Below, one piece after another: positions 8,267 through 16,276 of a DNA stretch of 64,000 nt (position 1 is its first letter; every line of letters begins with the position of its first letter). The stretch comes from Flavobacterium zepuense (GTDB lineage: Bacteria > Bacteroidota > Bacteroidia > Flavobacteriales > Flavobacteriaceae). The stretch lies in NCBI RefSeq assembly GCF_007097145.1, contig NZ_VJVZ01000005.1:62001-126000 (forward strand). The letters run 5' to 3'. The position numbers and the translations under genes are program-made. The notes under the pieces were generated by a model, which had not been told where the DNA came from, did no database searches, and saw nothing but the letters and a program-made list of their open reading frames with translations.

Positions 8267-9322
8267 ATGAAGAACTACGCAGCTGCCTTACTCCTTGTAA
8301 CCACTATATCTTTTGCACAGAGCCTAACGCAGGAACGCGCCAACGGCCTTGCCAAGCTTCCGCTTAAATGCCTGCAACAGGAATACCCCAACAAACTGAG
8401 CCAGCTATTGGCAGACTCTACCGAGCTTGCCGGGCCTAAAAAACTACACCCTGCATTTTATGGCTGTTTCGACTGGCACTCATCCGTTCACGGGCATTGG
8501 AGTTTGGTGTACCTGCTAAAGCATTTTCCAAACCTGGAAAACAAACAGGAGATCATCAGTAAGCTAAAAGTAAACTTATCAAAAGAGAACATACAGCAGG
8601 AGGTAGCCTACCTTAACAAGCCGCACGAAAAATCGTATGAACGTACATACGGCTGGGCGTGGGTGCTAAAACTTCAGCTGGAGCTGGAAACTTCAACTAA
8701 GGGTTATCATAAAGAAATGGCTGTCAATTTAAAGCCATTAACTAACATCATTATAGAGCGTTATATAGAATTTCTGCCTAAGCTTAACTATCCGCTAAGG
8801 GTAGGTTCGCACACCAATACGGCTTTTGGTATGGCTTTGGCCTGGGATTATGCTGTTTATGCAAATAACCTGCCTTTGCAAAACAGCCTGCGCGATAATG
8901 CGTTGCGCCTTTTTAAAAATGATGCCGATTGCCCCTTTACATGGGAGCCCAGCGGTACCGATTTTTTATCGCCATGTATGGAAGAAATTGCTATCATGCA
9001 GCGCATTATGCCCGAAAAAGAATTCCTGAAATGGCTTAAAGATTTTGCAAAGCCGCTGTTTGATAAAAATTATAAATGGGAGCCAGGTAAAGTATCCGAC
9101 CGTAGTGATGGCCACCTTGTACACCTTGATGGGCTCAACTTTAGCCGCGCATGGAACTTTTACCGCCTTGCCAAACAATACCCTAAGCAATTGGGCCATT
9201 TAAGGCAACTGGCCGATGCACACCTCAACTTTTCGTTACCCGCCATTGTAGACGGTAATTATGAAGGGGAACATTGGCTGGCATCGTTTGCACTGCACGC
9301 TTTTGAGGAGAAAGGGGAGTAA
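8267..9322 (+). CDS. DUF2891 family secreted protein
   Basis: A 351-residue protein with an N-terminal signal peptide (MKNYAAALLLVTTISFAQ). The segment HPAFYGCFDWHSSVHGHWSL (residues ~64-83) is the hallmark of DUF2891. Other conserved pieces are YGWAWVLKLQLEL, RVGSHTNTAFG and FLSPCMEE, in the manner of an all-helical toroid as seen in several glycan-active families, but the activity is not established. The protein is probably periplasmic. It is a single gene between two others with its own -7 box; the 117 bases behind it contain the dispersed CAGTTTATAGTCGCAGTAAG repeat rather than a clear terminator. Confidence 0.85.
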   Translation: MKNYAAALLLVTTISFAQSLTQERANGLAKLPLKCLQQEYPNKLSQLLADSTELAGPKKLHPAFYGCFDWHSSVHGHWSLVYLLKHFPNLENKQEIISKLKVNLSKENIQQEVAYLNKPHEKSYERTYGWAWVLKLQLELETSTKGYHKEMAVNLKPLTNIIIERYIEFLPKLNYPLRVGSHTNTAFGMALAWDYAVYANNLPLQNSLRDNALRLFKNDADCPFTWEPSGTDFLSPCMEEIAIMQRIMPEKEFLKWLKDFAKPLFDKNYKWEPGKVSDRSDGHLVHLDGLNFSRAWNFYRLAKQYPKQLGHLRQLADAHLNFSLPAIVDGNYEGEHWLASFALHAFEEKGE

Positions 9323-9427
9323 GCAGTTTATAGTCGCAGTAAGCAGAGATACGTAGGCTTACGCATTCGTTACGCTGAGAACTGAGACTGAGAACTGACA
9401 TCCTGCAACCAATAACTAAAAAAATGT

Positions 9428-9435
9428 TATTTTTG
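9428..9435 (+). promoter_or_regulatory. -7 box implying leaderless transcript
   Basis: TATTTTTG lies only four bases before the ATG at 9440. With the usual spacing the transcript would begin at or next to the start codon, so the message would be leaderless. Confidence 0.45.
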
Positions 9436-9439
9436 CGCC

Positions 9440-11002
9440 ATGCCAAGAGAACTTCAAATACAGGTAGCCCCCGAGGTTGCCGCACAGCAGCCTTTACTAT
9501 TAGATCATGTTGCTAAATTAATGCAGGTTAGTCCCGCCGATATTAGCCACATTACTATAGTAAAGCGCTCTATAGATGCCCGCCAAAAAGCCATTAAAAT
9601 AAACCTTAAGCTGGCGGTGTATTACAAAGAAGAATATGTTGAAAAACCGGTAAGCTTACCTGACTATAAAAACGTGGATAACAGCCCCGAGGTTATCATA
9701 ATTGGCGCCGGCCCCGCGGGTTTGTTCGCTGCGCTTCAGTTAATTGAGCTTGGTATAAAACCTATTGTTTTAGAGCGGGGTAAAGATGTTCAGGAGCGTC
9801 GCCGCGATCTTAAAGCAATTAACCGCGATCATATTGTGAGCGAAGACAGTAATTACTGCTATGGCGAAGGTGGTGCCGGTACTTACTCTGACGGCAAGCT
9901 GTACACGCGCTCTAAAAAACGCGGGGATGTAGACCGAATATTGCAGCTTTTTGTGGGTTTTGGAGCATCCGATGAAATTTTAGTGGAAGCCCACCCGCAT
10001 ATTGGTACCAACAAACTCCCTAAAATAATCGCGTCTATGCGCGAAAAGATCATTGAATTTGGCGGACAGGTATTGTTTGAAACCCGAGTGACCGACATTC
10101 TGGTTAAAGACAACGCAGTTCAGGGCGTAGTGACTCAAAAAGGCGATACTATTAACGCTAAGAAAGTTATACTGGCAACAGGCCACTCTGCGCGCGATAT
10201 CTTTGAATTACTTGATAGAAAGAAAATTTATATAGAAGCAAAGCCGTTTGCCCTTGGCGTTCGTGCAGAGCATCCGCAAAGCTTAATAGACAGCATACAA
10301 TACAGTTGCGATTTTAATACGGGCCGTGGCGAGTTTTTACCGCCAGCACCTTACGCCATTGTAAAGCAGGTTAACGGCCGTGGCATGTACTCATTTTGTA
10401 TGTGTCCCGGTGGGGTAATTGCCCCGTGTGCCACCAGCCCCGGCGAGGTAGTAACTAACGGCTGGAGCCCATCTAAACGCGACCAGGAAACCGCAAATTC
10501 CGGTATCGTAGTAGAGCTAAAACTGGAAGATTTTGCACCGTTTGCAAAATTTGGTGCCCTTGCAGGGATGGAATTCCAAAAAAGCATTGAGCAGCGTGCC
10601 TGGCACCTTGCAGGCGAAACGCAACGCGTACCTGCCCAACGCATGATCGATTTTACCCAAAGTAAAGTGTCGGCGGATATTCCTAAAACATCTTATGTGC
10701 CGGGTACTACACCTGTAGAATTGGGTCAGGTGTTTCCGGGTTTCTTAACGCAAACGCTGCGCCAGGGCTTTATAGATTTTGGCAAGTCAATGCGGGGCTA
10801 TTTAACCAACGAAGCCATACTGCATGCGCCTGAATCGCGTACTTCATCACCGGTTCGCATTCCACGCGACCCTGAAACTCTTGAGCACGTACAAATAAAA
10901 GGCCTTTACCCTTGTGGTGAAGGTGCCGGTTATGCCGGGGGTATTATTTCTGCTGCTATAGATGGAGAAAAATGTGCGCTTAAATGTGCTGATTTGGTTT
11001 AA
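9440..11002 (+). CDS. FAD-dependent dehydrogenase, COG2509 type
   Basis: A 520-residue flavoprotein. After an ~85-residue N-terminal domain (PRELQIQVAPEVAAQQP..., resembling the small domain seen in this family) comes the dinucleotide fold VIIIGAGPAGLFAALQL near residue 88 with LERGKDVQERRRD. Further marks are CYGEGGAGTYSDGKLYTR near 150 and a C-terminal GLYPCGEGAGYAGGIISAAIDG, the second FAD contact. The family is widespread in Bacteroidota and uncharacterised. The ATG at 9440 gives the family's usual N-terminus. Its stop lies one base from the stop of the convergent flavoprotein gene at 11004. Confidence 0.88.
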   Translation: MPRELQIQVAPEVAAQQPLLLDHVAKLMQVSPADISHITIVKRSIDARQKAIKINLKLAVYYKEEYVEKPVSLPDYKNVDNSPEVIIIGAGPAGLFAALQLIELGIKPIVLERGKDVQERRRDLKAINRDHIVSEDSNYCYGEGGAGTYSDGKLYTRSKKRGDVDRILQLFVGFGASDEILVEAHPHIGTNKLPKIIASMREKIIEFGGQVLFETRVTDILVKDNAVQGVVTQKGDTINAKKVILATGHSARDIFELLDRKKIYIEAKPFALGVRAEHPQSLIDSIQYSCDFNTGRGEFLPPAPYAIVKQVNGRGMYSFCMCPGGVIAPCATSPGEVVTNGWSPSKRDQETANSGIVVELKLEDFAPFAKFGALAGMEFQKSIEQRAWHLAGETQRVPAQRMIDFTQSKVSADIPKTSYVPGTTPVELGQVFPGFLTQTLRQGFIDFGKSMRGYLTNEAILHAPESRTSSPVRIPRDPETLEHVQIKGLYPCGEGAGYAGGIISAAIDGEKCALKCADLV

Positions 11003-11003
11003 A

Positions 11004-11723
11004 TTATTCCAACCCCTTTTTATCGGGATGCCAAAAAGGCTTTGTCTTAATTTGTTTGGATGGCCACTCCTGTACTTTTCTAAAATAGTTGTTCATACCC
11101 GTGCAAAAAGCAGTTTCGCCGGCAATATAAACCAGTGTGTTTTCTTTAGGGATGTTGTTCCATACTACTTCTGTAATAACGGTTTCTAAAATATTTTCTT
11201 CATTTTTAAGATAACCAAAAGGTGTTGAATTGCTTAGGTCGGGGAAAATAAAGTCTTTACTATCAGCATAAATAATCCCCGTTACATTTTTGTTGATGCC
11301 CGCATGCCTGCGCAGTTCGTACAAATGCGATAGTGCAGAAACATCACCTAAAAGCAGGTAATTTTGAGCAGAATTATCTATTGTGAATTTGCCCTTAGGG
11401 CCGCTGTACAATACGGGATCGCCTACAGCTACTTTATTAGCCCATTGTGCTCCCCATCCGTCCGAAAATGTACACACAGCCAGGTCTGCCGTTTGTTGTA
11501 GCTCGTCATAATTCCAAACCGAATAGGTGCGCACCATATCGCTAAGGTTGGCGTTGTTGTGCCTGCCCACTAAAACCCTGAGATGCTCTCCCGGAATGTA
11601 GTTTTTAAAGTCGGCACCATTAACTTTAAGTTTAATGTGCCAGGTTTTGGGCGTTAATTGTTGTTTGTAAATTACAGTTGCCTTGTTTGATATGATATCG
11701 ATAATAGAATTTAAGATTCCCAT
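11004..11723 (-). CDS. siderophore-interacting-type ferredoxin reductase-like flavoprotein
   Basis: A 239-residue cytoplasmic protein of the ViuB/SIP group, which use FAD and NAD(P)H to reduce ferric siderophores. The FAD-binding segment VRTYSVWNYD (about residues 65-74) and GWGAQWANKVAVGDPVLYSGPKG are visible, followed by an NAD(P)-binding-like half (LLLGDVSALSHLYELRR) and the late segment VYIAGETAFCTGMNNYFR. It ends in KPFWHPDKKG, a common SIP-family ending. It lies downstream of, and on the same strand as, an AraC regulator (112 bases away), which may control it in response to iron; this is inference. Confidence 0.85.
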   Translation of the reverse strand: MGILNSIIDIISNKATVIYKQQLTPKTWHIKLKVNGADFKNYIPGEHLRVLVGRHNNANLSDMVRTYSVWNYDELQQTADLAVCTFSDGWGAQWANKVAVGDPVLYSGPKGKFTIDNSAQNYLLLGDVSALSHLYELRRHAGINKNVTGIIYADSKDFIFPDLSNSTPFGYLKNEENILETVITEVVWNNIPKENTLVYIAGETAFCTGMNNYFRKVQEWPSKQIKTKPFWHPDKKGLE

Positions 11724-11835
11724 TTTGCGTTACAATTAATTAAATTGGCTGTATTGATTAGAAAGCCTAAATTATTGTGCAAAGTAACTGCCGGATAGCG
11801 TTTTATCTGTTAAAGGATAAAGGGCTATTATTGTA

Positions 11836-12729
11836 CTATTCGCGGAATTTTTTACGGAAAGCTAATGGGGTTTGCCCTGTAATCTTTTTAAACTGGCGGG
11901 CAAAATAAGCATGATCCTGGTAGCCCAGTATGTAGGCTATTTGCTTGATGTCGTTATCAGTATAATAAATCAACTGTTTGGCTTCGTTTATCATAGCCTC
12001 TTGTAGCCAGTGGGTTATTGTAAAGCCGGTAGTGGTTTTTAGGCAGTGGTTAAGGTGTGCAGTAGTAATGTTTAGCTTTTGGGCAAAGAAAGAGGGCAGC
12101 TCTAAAAAAGAATGTTGTGAAAGCAGGGTATTAAACTGTTCTGTAATGGTTGCGGCCTGGTTTTGGCGGCTTTCTACAAGGGTAGATGTTGCCTCATAAA
12201 GCGCCGCAACCTGATGGATATAAGCTGTAAACAGCCCATTGATTATAGCGTTTTTATGCAGGTTATTTCCTTCTGATGTTTCATGCAACAGCTTTACAGT
12301 ATTTACAAGTGTTTGCTGTGGTGTAAGGTGTAAAAATTGCTGTTTAGGGGCGAGGTTATTAAATACGGCACGGCATTGGGCGGGTATTAAAAACGATTCT
12401 ATTCCTGTAAAATAACCCTCAATATCATCGCTGATATTTATGATGCCGTGTACCTGAAACGGTTTTATAACCAACAGGCCATTAGCGCTAATGGTAATAT
12501 TTTCCATACCGCAGTGCATAATAGCGTTTCCCTTAGTCACCATCAGAATGATGTAATAATCATCCATGTGCTTGTCAAACACATCGTGGTTAGCATATTG
12601 CTCAGTATCTTTAGTAATTACAGGACGCATGTATTTAACAGTAATGCCGTTTGTGGCGCTGGCATCCTGTTTGTTAAGTGGTATTGTTATAGAATTTTTC
12701 AGGGCAGTACAGTAATTAAAATTTATCAA
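11836..12729 (-). CDS. AraC family transcriptional regulator
   Basis: A 297-residue regulator. The N-terminal ~170 residues look like a cupin-type sensor domain (HCGMENITISANGLLVIKP...). The C-terminal ~100 residues hold the paired helix-turn-helix: ITTAHLNHCLKTTTGFTITHWL and then DIKQIAYILGYQDHAYFARQ followed by the AraC signature FKKITGQTPLAFRKKF. It is upstream of the siderophore-interacting flavoprotein gene on the same strand and is its most likely target. The 247 bases between it and the divergent TetR gene carry no visible operator repeat. Confidence 0.9.
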   Translation of the reverse strand: MINFNYCTALKNSITIPLNKQDASATNGITVKYMRPVITKDTEQYANHDVFDKHMDDYYIILMVTKGNAIMHCGMENITISANGLLVIKPFQVHGIINISDDIEGYFTGIESFLIPAQCRAVFNNLAPKQQFLHLTPQQTLVNTVKLLHETSEGNNLHKNAIINGLFTAYIHQVAALYEATSTLVESRQNQAATITEQFNTLLSQHSFLELPSFFAQKLNITTAHLNHCLKTTTGFTITHWLQEAMINEAKQLIYYTDNDIKQIAYILGYQDHAYFARQFKKITGQTPLAFRKKFRE

Positions 12730-12976
12730 AATTAAAGAAAAAACCCTCTGTTACATTTAAAATGTCTAATTGTTTTGCTGTTTTATCTATCATAAAAATA
12801 CTGTTTTGTTGTATTGATGATAGTTATGATCACCATCTTATCTTTCATTTTTTTTGAACGATAATTAACATGGCTTCAACGGCTTGATGTTAATTTAGGT
12901 ATTAAATTTGTTATGATAATCTACGATTCCGGATTTTTTAAATCTTGAATCTGCAATCTTAAATCTGAACTCAATT

Positions 12977-13645
12977 ATGGCTACAAAAAAAATATTACCA
13001 CCACAGCAACTTACCAAATCGGACATTATAGATAAATATTCTGACTATTGCCTTATGCACGGCCACAAGCCTGCAACGGTTTATAAGTTTGCTAAAGAGA
13101 ACGGTTTTGAAGAAGCCGACTTTTATAAATTTTTTGCATCGTTCGATTCGCTGGAGCGTTTTTACTTTGTAGAGATGTTTAATCATGCTTTAGAAACGCT
13201 GGAGCCGTCGCCAACGTATGCCGATTTTGGCGGTGTAGAAAAGCTAAGCGCCTTTTATTTTACTTTCTTTGAGATTGCCACGGCTAACAGGAGCTTTGTG
13301 GTGTACAGCCTTAACGAGGGGTCAAATACGTTTGATAACATCCGCAAGCTTAAAGAGCTTCGTGCTGAGTTTGGAAAATTTGCACAGTCAGTTTTAGACA
13401 AACCTTTTGAGCTTAAAAACCAAAAAGCAGATAAATTTCAGGGTGATGCCCTACGCGAAGCAGCCTGGCTACAGTTTTTATCCATCTTTAAATTTTGGCT
13501 CAAAGACACTTCCCCGGGTTTTGAGAAAACCGATATTTTCATCGAGAAATCGGTTAAGGCATCTAACGATTTAGTGTACAACTCGCCACTGGGCAGCCTT
13601 TTCGACCTGGGCAAATTCATCTTCAAAGAAAAATTTACAGCTTAA
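12977..13645 (+). CDS. TetR family regulator of the ABC1-kinase operon
   Basis: A 222-residue protein with an N-terminal TetR-type DNA-binding region (about residues 12-60; KPATVYKFAKENGFEEADFYKFF fits helices 2-3), then a helical ligand-binding domain. It is 4 bases from the AarF/ABC1 kinase gene and surely cotranscribed with it. As I recall, this TetR-ABC1 pair recurs in flavobacteria. The DNA-binding domain diverges from typical TetR, so a simple search might miss it. The inducer is unknown. Confidence 0.8.
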   Translation: MATKKILPPQQLTKSDIIDKYSDYCLMHGHKPATVYKFAKENGFEEADFYKFFASFDSLERFYFVEMFNHALETLEPSPTYADFGGVEKLSAFYFTFFEIATANRSFVVYSLNEGSNTFDNIRKLKELRAEFGKFAQSVLDKPFELKNQKADKFQGDALREAAWLQFLSIFKFWLKDTSPGFEKTDIFIEKSVKASNDLVYNSPLGSLFDLGKFIFKEKFTA

Positions 13646-13649
13646 TTAC

Positions 13650-14984
13650 ATGAAAAGATTAGATTCTATCCCCACAAATAAGATTGACAGGGTTGCCAAA
13701 CTGGTTACCACAGGAGTGAAGGTAGGGGGGAATTACCTTAAATATTACGGGCAAAAAATGGTTAACCCAGAGCTAACCAAAGATGCCCTGCACGAAAATA
13801 ACGCCGCTGACATTTACGACGGGCTTAAAGAACTTAAAGGCAGCGCCCTTAAAGTAGCCCAAATGCTGAGTATGGAAAAAAACCTACTGCCGCAAAGCTA
13901 TGTAGAAAAGTTTTCGTTGAGCCAGTTCTCAGTTCCGCCACTTTCGGCACCATTAGTGGTTAAAACGTTTAAAAAGTATTTTGGTACAGAACCACATGTG
14001 CTGTTTGACGAATTTAGTGCCGACTCTATTAACGCTGCAAGCATAGGGCAGGTGCACCGCGCTAAGAAAGACGGTAGAGACCTTGCAGTTAAAATTCAGT
14101 ATCCCGGCGTTAGGGACAGCATAAGTACCGATATTGCTATTGTAAAACCAATCGCCATAAGGATGTTTAACCTTCAGGGCACATCAGACGAGTATTTTCA
14201 GGAAATTGAGGATAAACTAACCGAGGAAACCGACTATGTGTTAGAGATCCAGCAAAGTGAATTTGTGAGACAGGCCTGCGAGAATATAGAGAACCTGCGT
14301 TTCCCGCAGTACTATCCTAAATTATCGTGCGAAAAGATCATCACTATGGACTGGATGGAGGGTATCCATTTATCTGAATATACCAAGGTACTGCACTCTC
14401 AGGAAGAGCGCGACAGGATAGGGCAGGCGCTGTTTAATTTTTATATGTTCCAGATACATAAGCTTAAATATTTTCATGCCGACCCGCACCCCGGTAACTT
14501 TTTGGTGGATAAAGAGGCCAACCTTATCGCCATTGACTTTGGCTGCATGAAAAAAATACCGGACAGCTTTTATATTCCGTATTTTGAGCTGATACAAAAA
14601 GGCGTGCTGGAAAATGATGCGTTGTTCCGCCAGAAATTAATTGAACTTGAAGTACTGAAAGTGAATGATTCGCCTGCGGATGCCGATTTTTTTACAGGAT
14701 TGTTTAAAGAATTATTGCAGGTATTTACAAGGCCTTACGAGGCAGAAACATTTGATTTTTCTGATCCGTCATTCACAGGTGCAATTGCCGAGCTAAGTGA
14801 AAAGTTCGCTAACGATAAAACCCTTCGTAAAATGAATGGTAATCGTGGCTCTAAACACTTTATTTATGTAAACCGCATGTTCTTTGGGCTGTACAGCCTG
14901 TTGGCCGACCTGGGGTCTGTCATAAAAATTAATGATTATGAAAAGTACCACCTTCAAGGGCAACAAGAACTATCTGCCGTCTAA
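13650..14984 (+). CDS. ABC1/AarF/UbiB family atypical kinase
   Basis: A 444-residue protein-kinase-like protein. Motifs in order: the KxGQ-like segment LKVAQMLSM (about residues 70-78, with A in place of G), the nucleotide loop ASIGQVHRAKK (about 130-140, the Ala-rich loop variant of this family is shortened here), VKIQYPGV, HADPHPGNFLVD and AIDFGCMKK (DFG). Members support ubiquinone/menaquinone or lipid metabolism in bacteria and mitochondria; the substrate here is unknown. It lies between a TetR regulator and a DUF2256 gene whose start overlaps its last 47 bases. Confidence 0.9.
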   Translation: MKRLDSIPTNKIDRVAKLVTTGVKVGGNYLKYYGQKMVNPELTKDALHENNAADIYDGLKELKGSALKVAQMLSMEKNLLPQSYVEKFSLSQFSVPPLSAPLVVKTFKKYFGTEPHVLFDEFSADSINAASIGQVHRAKKDGRDLAVKIQYPGVRDSISTDIAIVKPIAIRMFNLQGTSDEYFQEIEDKLTEETDYVLEIQQSEFVRQACENIENLRFPQYYPKLSCEKIITMDWMEGIHLSEYTKVLHSQEERDRIGQALFNFYMFQIHKLKYFHADPHPGNFLVDKEANLIAIDFGCMKKIPDSFYIPYFELIQKGVLENDALFRQKLIELEVLKVNDSPADADFFTGLFKELLQVFTRPYEAETFDFSDPSFTGAIAELSEKFANDKTLRKMNGNRGSKHFIYVNRMFFGLYSLLADLGSVIKINDYEKYHLQGQQELSAV

Positions 14985-15081
14985 GTCCTGTGCTACATGC
15001 GGGCGAGAGTTTTCGTGGCGCAAAAAATGGGAAAAGAATTGGGATGAGGTAAAATACTGTAGTGATAAGTGTAGGAGATAA
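14938..15081 (+). CDS. DUF2256 zinc-ribbon protein (47 residues, overlapping gene)
   Basis: This short gene starts with an ATG at 14938, inside the last 47 bases of the ABC1 kinase gene in another frame, and stops at 15081. The product has the paired metal-binding motif CATC (C18, C21) and CSDKC (C41, C45), the segment FSWRKKWEKNW and the ending KCRR, all characteristic of DUF2256. Members are, as I recall, often encoded near photolyase or cryptochrome genes. Here it closes the TetR-ABC1 operon and is probably translated by coupling. A 15-bp hairpin immediately follows its stop codon. Being so small it is easily missed by automatic gene callers. Confidence 0.88.
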   Translation: MKSTTFKGNKNYLPSKSCATCGREFSWRKKWEKNWDEVKYCSDKCRR

Positions 15082-15126
15082 TAGCAAGACACGAATTTGC
15101 CAGATGGTAGGTTCGTGTCTTGCTAT
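15081..15126 (+). terminator. 15-bp hairpin after DUF2256
   Basis: ATAGCAAGACACGAA (15081-15095) pairs perfectly with TTCGTGTCTTGCTAT (15112-15126) across a 16-base loop. There is no U run, so it may be a weak terminator or an RNA-stabilising stem. Confidence 0.55.
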
Positions 15127-15223
15127 TTGTGAAACTTTGCGCCTTCTTTGCGCTACTTTGTGTAATAATCCTTAACAACGCTTATCAAAAAGTTAAACCA
15201 CTTCATTTCCGCAAAACTTTTCT

Positions 15224-15231
15224 TATTTTTG
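15224..15231 (+). promoter_or_regulatory. -7 box of idi
   Basis: TATTTTTG, exact TAnnTTTG match, 16 nt before the idi ATG. Confidence 0.5.
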
Positions 15232-15247
15232 AAAGCTATTAAAGGAT

Positions 15248-15775
15248 ATGACAGAAGAACAAGTAATACTGGTTAACGAACATGATGAGCCCATAGGGCT
15301 GATGCCAAAAATGGAAGCACACGAAAAGGCGTTACTGCACCGTGCGTTCTCGGTTTTTGTGCTCAACTCTAACAACGAGGTAATGCTGCAACAGCGAGCT
15401 GCACAAAAATACCATTCGCCCCTGTTATGGACCAACACCACCTGTAGCCACCAGCGCAACGGCGAAACCAACCTTGAGGCCGGTACACGCAGGCTTAAAG
15501 AAGAAATGGGTTTTACTACAGAGCTTAAAGAATTGTTCTCATTCATATACAAAGCCCCTTTTGATAATGGCCTTACCGAGCATGAGTTTGACCATGTTAT
15601 GATAGGCTATTATGATGATGCCCCGCAAATAAACCGCGAAGAGGCCGAAAGTTGGAAATGGATGGCTATAGATGATGTTAAGAGTGATATGCAAAGCCAC
15701 CCGGAGTTGTACACCGTTTGGTTCAGGATAATATTTGATGAGTTTTACCATTTTTTAGAAGAACATAAGATATAG
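15248..15775 (+). CDS. idi: isopentenyl-diphosphate delta-isomerase, type 1
   Basis: The enzyme interconverts IPP and DMAPP for isoprenoid and menaquinone synthesis. It is a 175-residue Nudix-fold protein. The active-site cysteine lies in TNTTCSHQRNGE (residues ~59-70), the Nudix-like box is LEAGTRRLKEEMGF, and the second active-site region EHEFDHVMIGYY carries the metal-binding glutamates. It has its own -7 box and RBS-like AAAGGA 5 bases upstream. It precedes queD and manA on the same strand, but with an 84-base gap filled by a dispersed repeat. Confidence 0.93.
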   Translation: MTEEQVILVNEHDEPIGLMPKMEAHEKALLHRAFSVFVLNSNNEVMLQQRAAQKYHSPLLWTNTTCSHQRNGETNLEAGTRRLKEEMGFTTELKELFSFIYKAPFDNGLTEHEFDHVMIGYYDDAPQINREEAESWKWMAIDDVKSDMQSHPELYTVWFRIIFDEFYHFLEEHKI

Positions 15776-15859
15776 TTGCCAGTCTTCAGTGAACAGTTGC
15801 AGTTTTCAGTCGCAGTAAGCTGCTATCAACCAACAACCGACAACTACTAACCAATAACT
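15776..15859. repeat. dispersed CAGTTTTCAGTCGCAGTAAG-type intergenic repeat
   Basis: CAGTTTTCAGTCGCAGTAAG occurs at 15800-15819. Near copies are at 9324 (one changed dinucleotide) and 37335. The right part is a run of CAACAACCGACAACTACTAA-like sequence, again similar to the ends of other gaps (7900-7925, 9405-9420). Confidence 0.6.
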
Positions 15860-16270
15860 ATGAAAGTTACCGTAAGCCGTAGTGCCCATTTTAATGCTGC
15901 CCACCGCCTTTATCGTAAGGACTGGACGGAGGAGCGCAATAATGCTGTTTTTGGCAAGTGCAACAATGCGAACTTTCATGGGCATAACTACGAACTTATT
16001 GCAAGCGTTACCGGCGAAATAGACCCTGAGACCGGGTATGTTATTGATATAAAAATACTAAAGGATATTATTGTTGATGAGGTGGAAACCCCTTTTGACC
16101 ATAAAAACCTTAACCTTGACGTACCGGAGTTTGCCGACCTGAACCCTACCGCCGAAAATATTGCCGTAATGATATGGAACCGCATGCGTAAGCGTATAGA
16201 CCCCGCACTTACATTAGAGATTACCTTATACGAAACCCCAAGAAATTTTGTAACCTATAAAGGAGAATAA
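15860..16270 (+). CDS. queD: 6-pyruvoyltetrahydropterin synthase / QueD family
   Basis: A 136-residue enzyme that makes 6-carboxytetrahydropterin from dihydroneopterin triphosphate for 7-deazaguanine (queuosine) synthesis. Zinc ligands are H in FNAAHRLY and the pair in FHGHNYEL; the catalytic cysteine is in FGKCNN; PFDHKNLN carries the catalytic His and ETPRN the substrate-binding Glu near the C-terminus. A pterin role other than queuosine cannot be excluded, as the other que genes are not in the window. It is followed after 6 bases by manA and probably cotranscribed. Confidence 0.9.
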   Translation: MKVTVSRSAHFNAAHRLYRKDWTEERNNAVFGKCNNANFHGHNYELIASVTGEIDPETGYVIDIKILKDIIVDEVETPFDHKNLNLDVPEFADLNPTAENIAVMIWNRMRKRIDPALTLEITLYETPRNFVTYKGE

Positions 16271-16276
16271 AGTATT

